This document shows positions 54,805-62,829 of a stretch of DNA of 64,000 bases, in pieces. The stretch comes from Cyanobium sp. C1_MAG_00004. Its GTDB lineage: Bacteria > Cyanobacteriota > Cyanobacteriia > PCC-6307 > Cyanobiaceae. Position 1 is the first letter of the stretch; every line of letters begins with the position of its first letter. Position numbers and translations under genes: made by a program. The notes beneath the pieces are model-generated. The model was not told the DNA's origin and searched no databases. It saw nothing but the letters and a program-made list of their open reading frames with translations. The stretch is from the NCBI GenBank assembly GCA_027486935.1, contig JAIXOF010000134.1, positions 1 through 64,000 on the forward strand, in the 5' to 3' direction.

Positions 54805-56031
54805 GTGAAAGCCCTCTCCGTGCTTGGCTCCACCGGCTCGATCGGCACCCAGACCCTGGAGCTGGCTGAGGAGTTTCCCGATCGCTTCAAGGTGGTGGCC
54901 CTCACCGCCGGCAACAACCTGGATCTGTTGGTGCAGCAGATCTGCCGCCACGCCCCCGAAGCGGTGGCCGTGTCAGACCCCGAGCGGGTGGCCGCCTTGC
55001 GCGAGCGGCTGGACGCCCTTGACCCCGCCAAGCGCCCCGCCCGCCTGCCCGAGTTGTTGGGGGGCAACGAGGGCCTGTGTGCGGCGGCGGCCTGGTCCTC
55101 GGCCGATCTGGTGGTGACCGGCATCGTTGGCTGCGCCGGTCTGTTGCCCACCCTGGCCGCCATCAAGGCCGGCAAGGACCTGGCCCTGGCCAACAAGGAG
55201 ACCTTGATCGCCGCCGGCCCGGTGGTGCTGCCCGAGCTCGAAAAAAGCGGCTCGCGCCTGCTGCCCGCCGACTCTGAGCATTCAGCGATTTTTCAATGCC
55301 TGCAGGGCACCCCCTATGCCGAGACCGCACGGCTGAGCACCGGTGTGCCCACCCCGGGCCTGCGGCGCATTCAGCTGACCGCCAGCGGCGGCGCCTTCAG
55401 GGACTGGGCCCCTGAAGACCTGATCAAGGCGACGGTGGCCGATGCCACCAGCCATCCCAACTGGAGCATGGGGCGCAAGATCACCGTCGACAGCGCCTCC
55501 CTGATGAACAAAGGCCTCGAAGTGATCGAGGCCCACTATCTGTTCGGCCTCGATTACGACCAGATCGAGATCGTCATCCACCCCCAGTCGATCATCCACT
55601 CGATGGTGGAACTGGCCGACAGCTCGGTGCTGGCCCAGCTGGGCTGGCCCGACATGAAGCTGCCGATCCTGTATTGCCTGAGCTGGCCCGAGCGGCTCGA
55701 GACCCCGTGGCGCCGGCTCGATCTGACCGAGGTGGGCTCGCTGACGTTCCGCAAGCCCGACCCGGCCCGCTACCCCTGCATGGCGCTGGCCTATGCCGCG
55801 GGCCGCGCCGGCGGCACCATGCCGGCGGTGATGAACGCCGCCAACGAGCAGGCCGTGGCGCTCTTCTTGGACGAGCAGATCCATTTCCTCGACATTCCCA
55901 AGTTGATCGACGGGGTGTGTGATCGCCACCGGGTCGATCTGATGGGCGCTCCCTCTCTGGACGACGTGCTGGCGGTCGACGCCTGGGCCCGCCAGGCGGT
56001 GCGTGAGGCTGCAGCCCTGGTGGCGGCTTGA
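54805..56031 (+). CDS. dxr: 1-deoxy-D-xylulose 5-phosphate reductoisomerase
   Basis: The 408-residue enzyme, with a GTG start behind AAGGAG, carries out the second step of the MEP isoprenoid pathway and makes MEP using NADPH. Motifs are [13 protein letters not shown] (NADPH site), [34 protein letters not shown] (substrate/metal) and [17 protein letters not shown]. Length and order match the family. The ferredoxin-like gene starts inside its stop. Confidence 0.97.
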   Translation: MKALSVLGSTGSIGTQTLELAEEFPDRFKVVALTAGNNLDLLVQQICRHAPEAVAVSDPERVAALRERLDALDPAKRPARLPELLGGNEGLCAAAAWSSADLVVTGIVGCAGLLPTLAAIKAGKDLALANKETLIAAGPVVLPELEKSGSRLLPADSEHSAIFQCLQGTPYAETARLSTGVPTPGLRRIQLTASGGAFRDWAPEDLIKATVADATSHPNWSMGRKITVDSASLMNKGLEVIEAHYLFGLDYDQIEIVIHPQSIIHSMVELADSSVLAQLGWPDMKLPILYCLSWPERLETPWRRLDLTEVGSLTFRKPDPARYPCMALAYAAGRAGGTMPAVMNAANEQAVALFLDEQIHFLDIPKLIDGVCDRHRVDLMGAPSLDDVLAVDAWARQAVREAAALVAA

Positions 56032-56375
56032 GTCCCTGCGTCAGCCATCACCTGCTGCTGTGTGCCACCCCGACCAAGGCGCTCTGCAGCCCCGACCCCC
56101 AGGTCGGAGCTGCCAGCTGGGACGCCCTGAAGCGCCTGGTGCGCGAACGGGGCCTCGAGGACCCAGACAGGCCCGGCGGCATCGTGCTGCGCAGCAAGGC
56201 CGATTGCCTGCGCATCTGCGCCCAGGGGCCGGTGCTGCTGATCTGGCCCGATGGAATCGTGTACGGCGGCGTCACACCCGAGCGCATCGCCCGCATCATT
56301 GACGAGCACGTCATCGGCGGGACCCCGATCGATCCCTGGGTCGTGCAGCGCTACAGCCTGAACGCAACGGCCTGA
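56028..56375 (+). CDS. Thioredoxin-fold [2Fe-2S] ferredoxin-like protein
   Basis: The 115-residue protein starts at a TTG overlapping the dxr stop. It has [12 protein letters not shown] and, later, [23 protein letters not shown], the four-Cys layout of the small thioredoxin-like [2Fe-2S] ferredoxin family (related to the NuoE fold). It may carry electrons in MEP-pathway or other redox steps; the overlap with dxr supports co-translation, as MEP enzymes later in the pathway need reduced ferredoxin. This role is inference. Confidence 0.85.
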   Translation: MSPCVSHHLLLCATPTKALCSPDPQVGAASWDALKRLVRERGLEDPDRPGGIVLRSKADCLRICAQGPVLLIWPDGIVYGGVTPERIARIIDEHVIGGTPIDPWVVQRYSLNATA

Positions 56376-56419
56376 GTTTCTCAGATATTGAGTTTCTCGG
56401 ATATTGAGTTCCTCGGAAT
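56374..56419. repeat. 16-bp tandem repeat, nearly three copies
   Basis: GAGTTTCTCAGATATT (56374-56389), GAGTTTCTCGGATATT (56390-56405) and a diverged third unit GAGTTCCTCGGAAT (56406-56419). The array sits between the ferredoxin-like gene and the convergent YheT-like gene. Its AT-richer composition stands out. Confidence 0.88.
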
Positions 56420-56432
56420 GCGTTTCCTGGCC

Positions 56433-57479
56433 TCAAGGGCCCAGTTGCTGCTCCAGCCAGGCCGCGGTCAACTGATCACTCCAACTGGCAGGCAGCCCGC
56501 CAAGGGCACGGTCGCCGGCACCATGGAAGCCGTTGTGGCCCCCCTGGGGGGTCAACACCACCGTTCCGCCACCTGGGAAGGCGCCGCGCCAGGCCGCCGC
56601 GAGGGCCTGCGCCGGGGCGGCGGGCACCCAGGGGTCATCGGCGGCCTGCAGCAGCAGCCAGGGGGGCAGCACGGGCAGGGCCAGCAGCTGCGGCAGGGGG
56701 CTGGCGGCGGCGTAGTACTGCTCAACAGAGCCAAAGCCCCAGCGCGGGGCGGTGATCGCCCCATCAAAGCCCGCCAGGCTCCAGGCGGGAACTGCCGCCA
56801 GGGCATGGCGCTCGGCCGGCGACAGGCCGGCGGGGTCGGCGGCGACCTGCTGCCGCAGGCGGCGCAGCACCACCTGCAGGTAAAGCCGGTTACGGTGGCG
56901 CTGCATGTGATCGCAACTGGCGGCCAGGTCCAGCGGCGCGCTTAGGGCCACCAGTCCATCGAGGCCACCGGGGTTGGCGAGCAACGCATTGAGCAGCACC
57001 GTGCCCCCCAGCGACAGCCCCACCCCAAACAGGGGCACGCCACCGGCCAGCTCACGGGCCCGGTCCAGCACCGGCAGCAGGTCACTGGTGCAGCAGGCGG
57101 CATAGCTGCCCGCGGCCAGGGCCCGTCCGGCCCCGGCGCCGCGCAGATTGAGCCGCAGCACCGCCAGCCCCCGTTGCAGCAGCAGCGCCGCCAGGCGCCT
57201 GACCCCGACGCTGTCGCTGCTGCCCCCCAGGCCATGCACCAGCAGCACCAGCGCCCGGGGCTGGTCCTGGTCCTGGGCCTGCGATGGACGGGCCAGCCAC
57301 CCCAGCAGGGCCCCGCCTTGGACCGGCACCAAGACCTGCTGCTGGTCTTGCTGCTGGGCCTGCAGCTGGACCTTGGGCAGGGCCAGGTGCTGGGGGCGGA
57401 TGCTGTCCCGCAGGGTCTGCAGGTCGCCGCCAAGCCAGGGAAACCGGGGGCGAAAGGGAGCCAGACCCAGGGGCCCCAT
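56433..57479 (-). CDS. YheT-like alpha/beta hydrolase
   Basis: The 348-residue hydrolase starts at the ATG at 57479; the longer upstream frame overlaps pntB and is not used. The N-terminus FRPRFPWLGGDLQTLRDSI and a VHGLGGSSDS oxyanion segment match YheT/embryogenesis-associated EMB8-like proteins. The nucleophile elbow is GVGLSLGGTVLL (Ser), and a GGHNGFHG His motif lies near the end. The Asp is probably in ADDPWVP. It may act on lipids. It follows pntB by 4 bases on the same strand, so it is the last gene of the pnt unit. Confidence 0.85.
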   Translation of the reverse strand: MGPLGLAPFRPRFPWLGGDLQTLRDSIRPQHLALPKVQLQAQQQDQQQVLVPVQGGALLGWLARPSQAQDQDQPRALVLLVHGLGGSSDSVGVRRLAALLLQRGLAVLRLNLRGAGAGRALAAGSYAACCTSDLLPVLDRARELAGGVPLFGVGLSLGGTVLLNALLANPGGLDGLVALSAPLDLAASCDHMQRHRNRLYLQVVLRRLRQQVAADPAGLSPAERHALAAVPAWSLAGFDGAITAPRWGFGSVEQYYAAASPLPQLLALPVLPPWLLLQAADDPWVPAAPAQALAAAWRGAFPGGGTVVLTPQGGHNGFHGAGDRALGGLPASWSDQLTAAWLEQQLGP

Positions 57480-57483
57480 CAAT

Positions 57484-58953
57484 TCAGACCGCCGCTGGGG
57501 TCTTTTTACCCACCCCCAGCTCCCGCAGCTCGCTGACCAGACCGGCCAGCACCGCTTTGGCATCGCCAAAGACCATGGCGGTCTGGGGCAGCTCGAACAG
57601 GGCATTCTTGATGCCGGCATAGCCGGCGCCCAGGCTGCGCTTGACCACGAACACCTGGCGCGCCTGATCGACCTCGAGCACGGGCATGCCGAACAGGGGG
57701 CTGGTCGGATCACTCTTGGCGTCGGGATTGACCACATCGTTGGCCCCCAGCACGATCACCACATCGGTGCGGGGAAACTCGGGGTTGATCGAATCCATCT
57801 CGATCAACTGCTCGTAGGGCACATCGGCCTCGGCCAGCAGCACGTTCATGTGGCCGGGCATGCGGCCCGCCACCGGATGAATGGCGTAGCTCACCTCGGC
57901 GCCGTTGGCCTCGAGCAGCTTGGCCAGCTCCCGCAGGGTGTGCTGGGCCTGGGCCACCGCCAGGCCATAGCCGGGCACGAACACGACCCGTTCGGCCGTC
58001 TCGAGGGCCATGGCGCATTCTTCGGCTGAACAGCTGGTGATGCGGCTGTACCCCGCTTCATCACCGCCGCCGCCGACGTGACCGCCGCCCGCCGCACCCA
58101 GGGCACCGCCGAACAGCACGCTGACCAGCGAGCGGTTCATGGCCGTGCACATCACCTGGGTCAGGATCAGGCCCGCCGCGCCCACCATGGCGCCGGCGAC
58201 GATCAGCAGCTGGCTGCCGACCACGAAACCGGCCGCAGCCGCGGCCACGCCCGAATAGCTGTTGAGCAGCGAGATCACCACCGGCATGTCGGCCCCGCCG
58301 ATCGGCAGGGTCACGCCGATGCCCAACAGGGTCGAGGCGCCCACCAGCAGCCACAGGGGCAAGCCCGAGGGATCGCCGATCAGCAGCACCCCGGCCACCA
58401 GGGCCATGGCGGCGAGGCTGATGTTGACCCCATGGCGCAGCTGGCTCTGGGTCCAGCCCGGGGTTTCGATCCAGCCCTGCAGCTTGCCCATGGCCACGAT
58501 CGAACCGCTGAAGGTGATCGCGCCGACGAACACCGAGATCACGATCGAGATCAGCGACACCAGATCGCCCGCACCCTGAGCAGCCGCACCGTCAGCAGCA
58601 GCTGCGCCGCCGCTCTGGAACAGCGCCACGGCAACGGCCACCAACAGGGAGGCCATGCCACCGCAGCCGTTGAACAGGGCCACGGTCTCGGGCATGGCGG
58701 TCATCGGCACCCGCTGGGCCATCAGCAGCCCCGCCAGCCCGCCGATGGCGCTGCCGGCGGCGATCCACAGCCAGGCCTGGGGGCTCAGCTGCTGCTGGAG
58801 CAACAGGCCGACGACAGCCAGCCCCATGGCCAGGGCCGCCAGGCCATTGGCCGCCCGGGCCGAGCGCACCTTGGACAGGCCCTTGAGCCCCAGCGCCAAC
58901 AACAGCACCGCCACCAGATCGATGGCGTAGCTCAACACGGATGTGGTGGTCAT
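57484..58953 (-). CDS. pntB: NAD(P) transhydrogenase subunit beta
   Basis: The 489-residue membrane subunit has about nine hydrophobic helices (1-270) and the NADP(H)-binding domain (about 300-489). Motifs are VIVLGANDVVNPDAKSDP and VPGYGLAVAQAQHTLREL. It couples proton flow to hydride transfer from NADH to NADP+. Its start overlaps the stop of the small alpha subunit by 4 bases, and the third gene of the set lies upstream, giving the split three-gene cyanobacterial pnt arrangement. Confidence 0.95.
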   Translation of the reverse strand: MTTTSVLSYAIDLVAVLLLALGLKGLSKVRSARAANGLAALAMGLAVVGLLLQQQLSPQAWLWIAAGSAIGGLAGLLMAQRVPMTAMPETVALFNGCGGMASLLVAVAVALFQSGGAAAADGAAAQGAGDLVSLISIVISVFVGAITFSGSIVAMGKLQGWIETPGWTQSQLRHGVNISLAAMALVAGVLLIGDPSGLPLWLLVGASTLLGIGVTLPIGGADMPVVISLLNSYSGVAAAAAGFVVGSQLLIVAGAMVGAAGLILTQVMCTAMNRSLVSVLFGGALGAAGGGHVGGGGDEAGYSRITSCSAEECAMALETAERVVFVPGYGLAVAQAQHTLRELAKLLEANGAEVSYAIHPVAGRMPGHMNVLLAEADVPYEQLIEMDSINPEFPRTDVVIVLGANDVVNPDAKSDPTSPLFGMPVLEVDQARQVFVVKRSLGAGYAGIKNALFELPQTAMVFGDAKAVLAGLVSELRELGVGKKTPAAV

Positions 58954-59264
58954 GGCTGGGAGCTCGAGGGTTTGCGGCTGGAGGATTTGGGCCCGAACAT
59001 CGCCAGCATCCGATCGGTGACGACAAAACCGCCGATCACGTTGAACAGGGCAAAGGCCAACGAGGCCGCCCCCAGCACCAGCAGGGCCGGGTTGCCATCG
59101 GCCTGGGCGATCAGCGTCAGCGAGGCCAGCACGGTGATGCCACTGATCGCATTGGCGCCGCTCATCAGCGGGGTGTGCAGGGTGGGCGGCACCTTGCCGA
59201 TCAGTTCAAAGCCCAGCAGGCCGCCCAGCAGCAGCACCCACAGGGCCTGGGAGAAGGAGCTCAT
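58950..59264 (-). CDS. pntA2: NAD(P) transhydrogenase subunit alpha, membrane part
   Basis: The 104-residue protein carries the C-terminal membrane helices of PntA as a separate polypeptide (SQALWVLLLGGLLGFELIGKVPPTLHTPLMSGANAISG). Four helices are visible. It is flanked by 2-bp spacing from pntA1 and a 4-base overlap with pntB. This split of the E. coli single alpha chain into two genes is common in cyanobacteria. Confidence 0.92.
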   Translation of the reverse strand: MSSFSQALWVLLLGGLLGFELIGKVPPTLHTPLMSGANAISGITVLASLTLIAQADGNPALLVLGAASLAFALFNVIGGFVVTDRMLAMFGPKSSSRKPSSSQP

Positions 59265-59266
59265 GG

Positions 59267-60463
59267 TCAGACGGGAGCAAGGGACGGAGCGGGCGCATCG
59301 GCGGCCGGCAGCAGGTCGGGCCGCAGGCAGCGGCCGCCATGGCTGATCAGGCAGCCCGCCAGGATCGGATCCTCCGGATCAATCTGCAGCTCGCCACTGG
59401 CCAGCAGATGCTTCAGCAACGCCAGCAGGTTGCGGGCGTAGAGGGCACTGGCATGGTTGGCGACGCTGCTGGGCAACTGATCGGCGCCGATCAGCTGCAC
59501 GCCGTGACGCCAGACCGTCTCGCCGGGCACCGTGCCCTCGCAGTTGCCCCCCTGGGCCACCGCCAGATCGACGATCACCGAGCCCGGTTTCATGCCGGCC
59601 AGCATGCCGTCGCTGATCAGCCGCGGAGCCGGCTTGCCCGGCACCTGGGCTGTGCAGATCACCAGATCGGCCAAGGCCAGCTGTTCGCTCAGCTGCTGGC
59701 GCTGGGCCGCCAGAAACGCCTCGGACGCCGCCAGGGCGTAGCCGCCGGCTTCGGCGGGCCGCTCCTGCTCGGCCGGTGGATCGATGAACCGCCCCCCCAA
59801 CGAGGCGACCTGCTCCTTGGCGGCGGGACGCACGTCAGAGACGTAAACCACCGCCCCCAGCCGGCGCGCCGTGGCGACCGCCTGCAAACCGGCGACGCCG
59901 GCGCCAAGCACCAGGGCCCGGGCCGGCTGAATCGTGCCGGCGGCCGTCATCAGCATCGGCACGTAGCGGTCCAGGGCCGCCGCAGCCAGCAACACGGCCT
60001 TGTAGCCGGCGATGTTGGCCTGGGACGACAGCACGTCCATGCTCTGGGCGCGGCTGATGCGGGGCAGCAGCTCCATCGCCACTGCCGAGACCTGGCCGCC
60101 GGCCAGCAGATTGAGCCGCTCGGCCGCGCCATAGGGCTCGAGCAGCCCCACCAGCAGGGCACCGGCTTTGAGCTGGCGCAGCTGCTCAGCAGCCGGCGGC
60201 GCCACGGTCAACACCACATCGGCCCCAGCCCAGTCGAGCTGGTCTGCGGCGACCACCCGGGCACCGGCCTCGGTGTACAGGGCATCGCCGTAGCCGGCGG
60301 GCTGGCCGGCACCGGCCTCGACCAGGGGCGCCAGACCAACCGCCACCAGAGCCCGGATGGTCTCGGGGGTTGCCGCAACGCGGCGCTCCCCTGCGCGCCG
60401 CTCACAGGGCACCAACACACTCAGCACACCGTCACCTCCCGCCCCCGCATGCACGGGGTCCAT
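59267..60463 (-). CDS. pntA1: NAD(P) transhydrogenase subunit alpha, NAD-binding part
   Basis: The 398-residue soluble NAD(H)-binding subunit has VPCERRAGERRVAATPETI near the N-terminus and GAGVAGLQAVATARRLGAVVYVSDVRP in the Rossmann domain, resembling alanine dehydrogenase/PntA. A late KPGSVIVDLAVAQGGNCEGT is the typical PntA motif. The first ATG at 60463 is used; a GTG eight codons later is also possible. It is the first gene of the pntA1-pntA2-pntB-yheT unit. Confidence 0.93.
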   Translation of the reverse strand: MDPVHAGAGGDGVLSVLVPCERRAGERRVAATPETIRALVAVGLAPLVEAGAGQPAGYGDALYTEAGARVVAADQLDWAGADVVLTVAPPAAEQLRQLKAGALLVGLLEPYGAAERLNLLAGGQVSAVAMELLPRISRAQSMDVLSSQANIAGYKAVLLAAAALDRYVPMLMTAAGTIQPARALVLGAGVAGLQAVATARRLGAVVYVSDVRPAAKEQVASLGGRFIDPPAEQERPAEAGGYALAASEAFLAAQRQQLSEQLALADLVICTAQVPGKPAPRLISDGMLAGMKPGSVIVDLAVAQGGNCEGTVPGETVWRHGVQLIGADQLPSSVANHASALYARNLLALLKHLLASGELQIDPEDPILAGCLISHGGRCLRPDLLPAADAPAPSLAPV

Positions 60464-60556
60464 TTGTCTTCCATTTGGAAGCGCCGGGGCATGAACGGCA
60501 ATCGTTTGCAGCCGATTGTGCGCACACCCCCACCGGCCACACCCCGCAGACGCCGC

Positions 60557-60718
60557 TCAGAACAGGGGCAGCAATTCCTGCTCCAGGCAGACCGCCTGCG
60601 GCCAGGCCCCCTGATGGCGCAGCTGGCGGGCCCGCAGGATCATCGGATCGATGTCGCATTCGAGCTGCCAGCACTGTTCAAGCAGGCGGCGACGTTCACC
60701 GGGATCGAGGTGGTCCAT
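60557..60718 (-). CDS. Small hypothetical protein upstream of pnt
   Basis: A 53-residue frame starts at the ATG at 60718 (MDHLDPGERRRLLEQCWQLE) and stops at 60557, reading ...CDIDPMILRARQLRHQGAWPQ and LEQELLPLF. It is helical, charged and has codon use like its neighbours. It is the same strand as pntA1 and lies 93 bases upstream of it. It is divergent from the helicase gene. There is no known domain; the coding status is inferred. Confidence 0.42.
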   Translation of the reverse strand: MDHLDPGERRRLLEQCWQLECDIDPMILRARQLRHQGAWPQAVCLEQELLPLF

Positions 60719-60794
60719 GGGGTGAGCCGTGTTGGCCAGAAGTTAGGAAGGCCGCCGGCTGTGCCCATAGGCCAGAACACTCAATAATGCGGCG

Positions 60795-62267
60795 ATGGTC
60801 CCCGTCTCCTTTGACCTGAGCCGACCGCTGCCGCTGCAGCCGCGCCAGTGGCAGAGCCAACTGATCCAGCTGCTGCGCGCCCGCCTGGGCCAGGGGGGGC
60901 CGCAGGGACAGGACGTGTTGATCCATGCCGGCCCGGGGGCGGGCAAGACCCTGGGGGCCCTGCTGGCGATCTGGCGCCTGCAACAAGACCGGCGGATCGG
61001 ACGATTCGTAGTGTTCTGCCACCGCAACGCCATCGCCGCCCAGTGGCTCAAGGCAGCAGCCCGACTCGAGCTGAACCTGGTCGAGTGGTCGCTCGACGCC
61101 GCCGATGCCCTGGACGGGGCAGCAGCCGATCAGGGTCTGCTGCTGAGCTATCAGACGGCAGCGCTGCATCAGACCCGGTTGCAGGGCCTGCTGCAGCGCT
61201 GGGCGACCACCCCGTGGATGGCGATCGCCGACGAGGTTCACCATCTGGGGGTCGATCCCGACGAACCCGAGGCCGCCGCCTGGGGCCATGCCTTCAGCAC
61301 CCTCAGCGGCTCAGCCGCCCTGCGGCTGGGACTAACCGGCACCCCGTTCAGGGCTGACCAGCTGGCGTTCTGCGCGGCCCGGCGGCAACCGCGCCGCGAT
61401 GGGGACCAGATCACCTGGCAGATCGTGCCCGACCTGTGCGTCGAACCGCGGCAACTGATCGATGCCGGCGATGTGCGGCCCCTCGAATTTCGCTTTCAGG
61501 ATGGCTGGGTCGACCACGCCCGCCCCGATGCCCCCGCCGAGCCCGAGGCCGAACGGTCGTGCCTGTCGGCCGAAACCCGCGAAAGCTGGCGGGCCCGCAA
61601 CCTGCGCCGGGCGATCCGGCTGGGAGATACCAGCAGCATTGCGCTGCGGGTTCTGCTGCAGGCCCGCAAAGGCCTGGCCCGGGTGCGGGAGCAGCATGCC
61701 GAGGCCGGTGGTCTGGTGTTCGCCCGGGACATCGCCCATGCCCGCCAGATCGCCCAGCTGCTGCAGGACGAAGGCGATCAGGTGCTGCTGGTCCATTCGC
61801 TCGACCCGGAGGCGGGCGAGCGTCTGCGCCGTTTTCACCAGGGACAGGGGGACTGGCTGGTCAGCATCGACATGTGTTCGGAGGGATTCGACGCGCCACG
61901 GCTGCGGGTGGTGGCCTACCTGAGCACCGTGGTGACCCGCAGCCGCTTTGTGCAAGCCATCACCCGGGCCGTGCGGCTCGAGGGCGAGCGCTGCGCCCAG
62001 GAGGCGATCCCCAGGGATGCCTCGCTCGTGTTTGCCCCCGCCGACCCCCTGCTGCTCAGCCATGCCCGCAGCTGGTCGATCAGCGAGCCCTACCTGCTGC
62101 GGGGCACCACACCCGCCCCGCTGACTGACCCTTTGGGCGGCAGCGGTGGACGGGGATCCCTACCTCTGGCAGCGGTCGACCAGGGGACCGGCGCCGTGAT
62201 CGCCCTGGGGGGCCCCCAGTTGCCGGGGTTTGTGGGCAGCAACACGCAGCACAGGCGACCAGCCTGA
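60795..62267 (+). CDS. SF2 DEAD/DEAH-box helicase
   Basis: The 490-residue ATP-dependent helicase is of the superfamily 2 type. It has Walker A AGPGAGKT (about 47), Walker B DEVH in MAIADEVHHLG, motif III LTGTPFRAD, and the C-terminal domain with IDMCSEGFDAPRLRVV (motif V) and QAITRAVR (motif VI). The layout fits XPB/RecQ-like minimal helicases. The last 70 residues are Gly/Pro-rich and low in structure. It could act in DNA repair or RNA handling; the gene has no operon partner except the small downstream gene. Confidence 0.85.
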   Translation: MVPVSFDLSRPLPLQPRQWQSQLIQLLRARLGQGGPQGQDVLIHAGPGAGKTLGALLAIWRLQQDRRIGRFVVFCHRNAIAAQWLKAAARLELNLVEWSLDAADALDGAAADQGLLLSYQTAALHQTRLQGLLQRWATTPWMAIADEVHHLGVDPDEPEAAAWGHAFSTLSGSAALRLGLTGTPFRADQLAFCAARRQPRRDGDQITWQIVPDLCVEPRQLIDAGDVRPLEFRFQDGWVDHARPDAPAEPEAERSCLSAETRESWRARNLRRAIRLGDTSSIALRVLLQARKGLARVREQHAEAGGLVFARDIAHARQIAQLLQDEGDQVLLVHSLDPEAGERLRRFHQGQGDWLVSIDMCSEGFDAPRLRVVAYLSTVVTRSRFVQAITRAVRLEGERCAQEAIPRDASLVFAPADPLLLSHARSWSISEPYLLRGTTPAPLTDPLGGSGGRGSLPLAAVDQGTGAVIALGGPQLPGFVGSNTQHRRPA

Positions 62268-62354
62268 GCCGAAGATCTGCGACGTTGTGTCAACCAACAC
62301 CGCCAGATGGCACGCTGCCAGCCACCCTGGTCCCAGCACCTGGGGACGGTGACC

Positions 62355-62603
62355 ATGGACGCAGCCATCGAACGCCGACTGACCGTGGCCGTGAGCTGGG
62401 CTCTGGCCCGGCACGCCACCCTTGATGCCTTCGAATTGTTTGAGGAAAGCTTCGCCCTCAACGAAGAGTTCCGTGAGTGGCTGCTCTGCCTTGAGGAACA
62501 CCCCGACCTGCTGGAAGCCAGCGTGCTGATGGTGCCCTCCAACCTCAGGGAGCTGTTCCACAAAGCCTGCAGACCCGAAACCGACGGACTGCTGGAGATC
62601 TGA
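62355..62603 (+). CDS. Small hypothetical protein
   Basis: The approximately 82-residue soluble helical protein starts at the ATG at 62355 (MDAAIERRLTVAVSW). The sequence FELFEESFALNEEFREWLLCLEEHPDLLEA is acidic and helical; a Cys occurs twice. No domain is recognised. A GTG two codons upstream (62349) is an alternative start. It is separated from the helicase by 87 bp on the same strand. Confidence 0.6.
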   Translation: MDAAIERRLTVAVSWALARHATLDAFELFEESFALNEEFREWLLCLEEHPDLLEASVLMVPSNLRELFHKACRPETDGLLEI

Positions 62604-62829
62604 ACAGCCCCGACCCGCACTCCTGAACGACTGGGCTCAAATCTAAAGCAAATCTGAAGCGCCGCCCACAGTTGGGCTGAAGCTTTGCTTTTCTTGAGCA
62701 AAAACCAACGGCGGGCGCCAGGCCCGCCAACAACGACGCGCCCCAAGGGACCCAAAGGGTCGACGGCTGCTCGTCAAACCACAACCCGATCCACTAGGCT
62801 TAACTCATAGTCATTCCGCATTAGGGACC
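62604..62829 (+). promoter_or_regulatory. Intergenic leader of the thioredoxin reductase gene
   Basis: About 225 bp without a gene between the small hypothetical gene and the reductase start. A TAGGCT/TAACTC-type AT-rich stretch around 62795-62810 and ATTAGGGACC before the ATG at 62830 could hold a promoter and ribosome site. Nothing else is recognisable. Confidence 0.4.
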
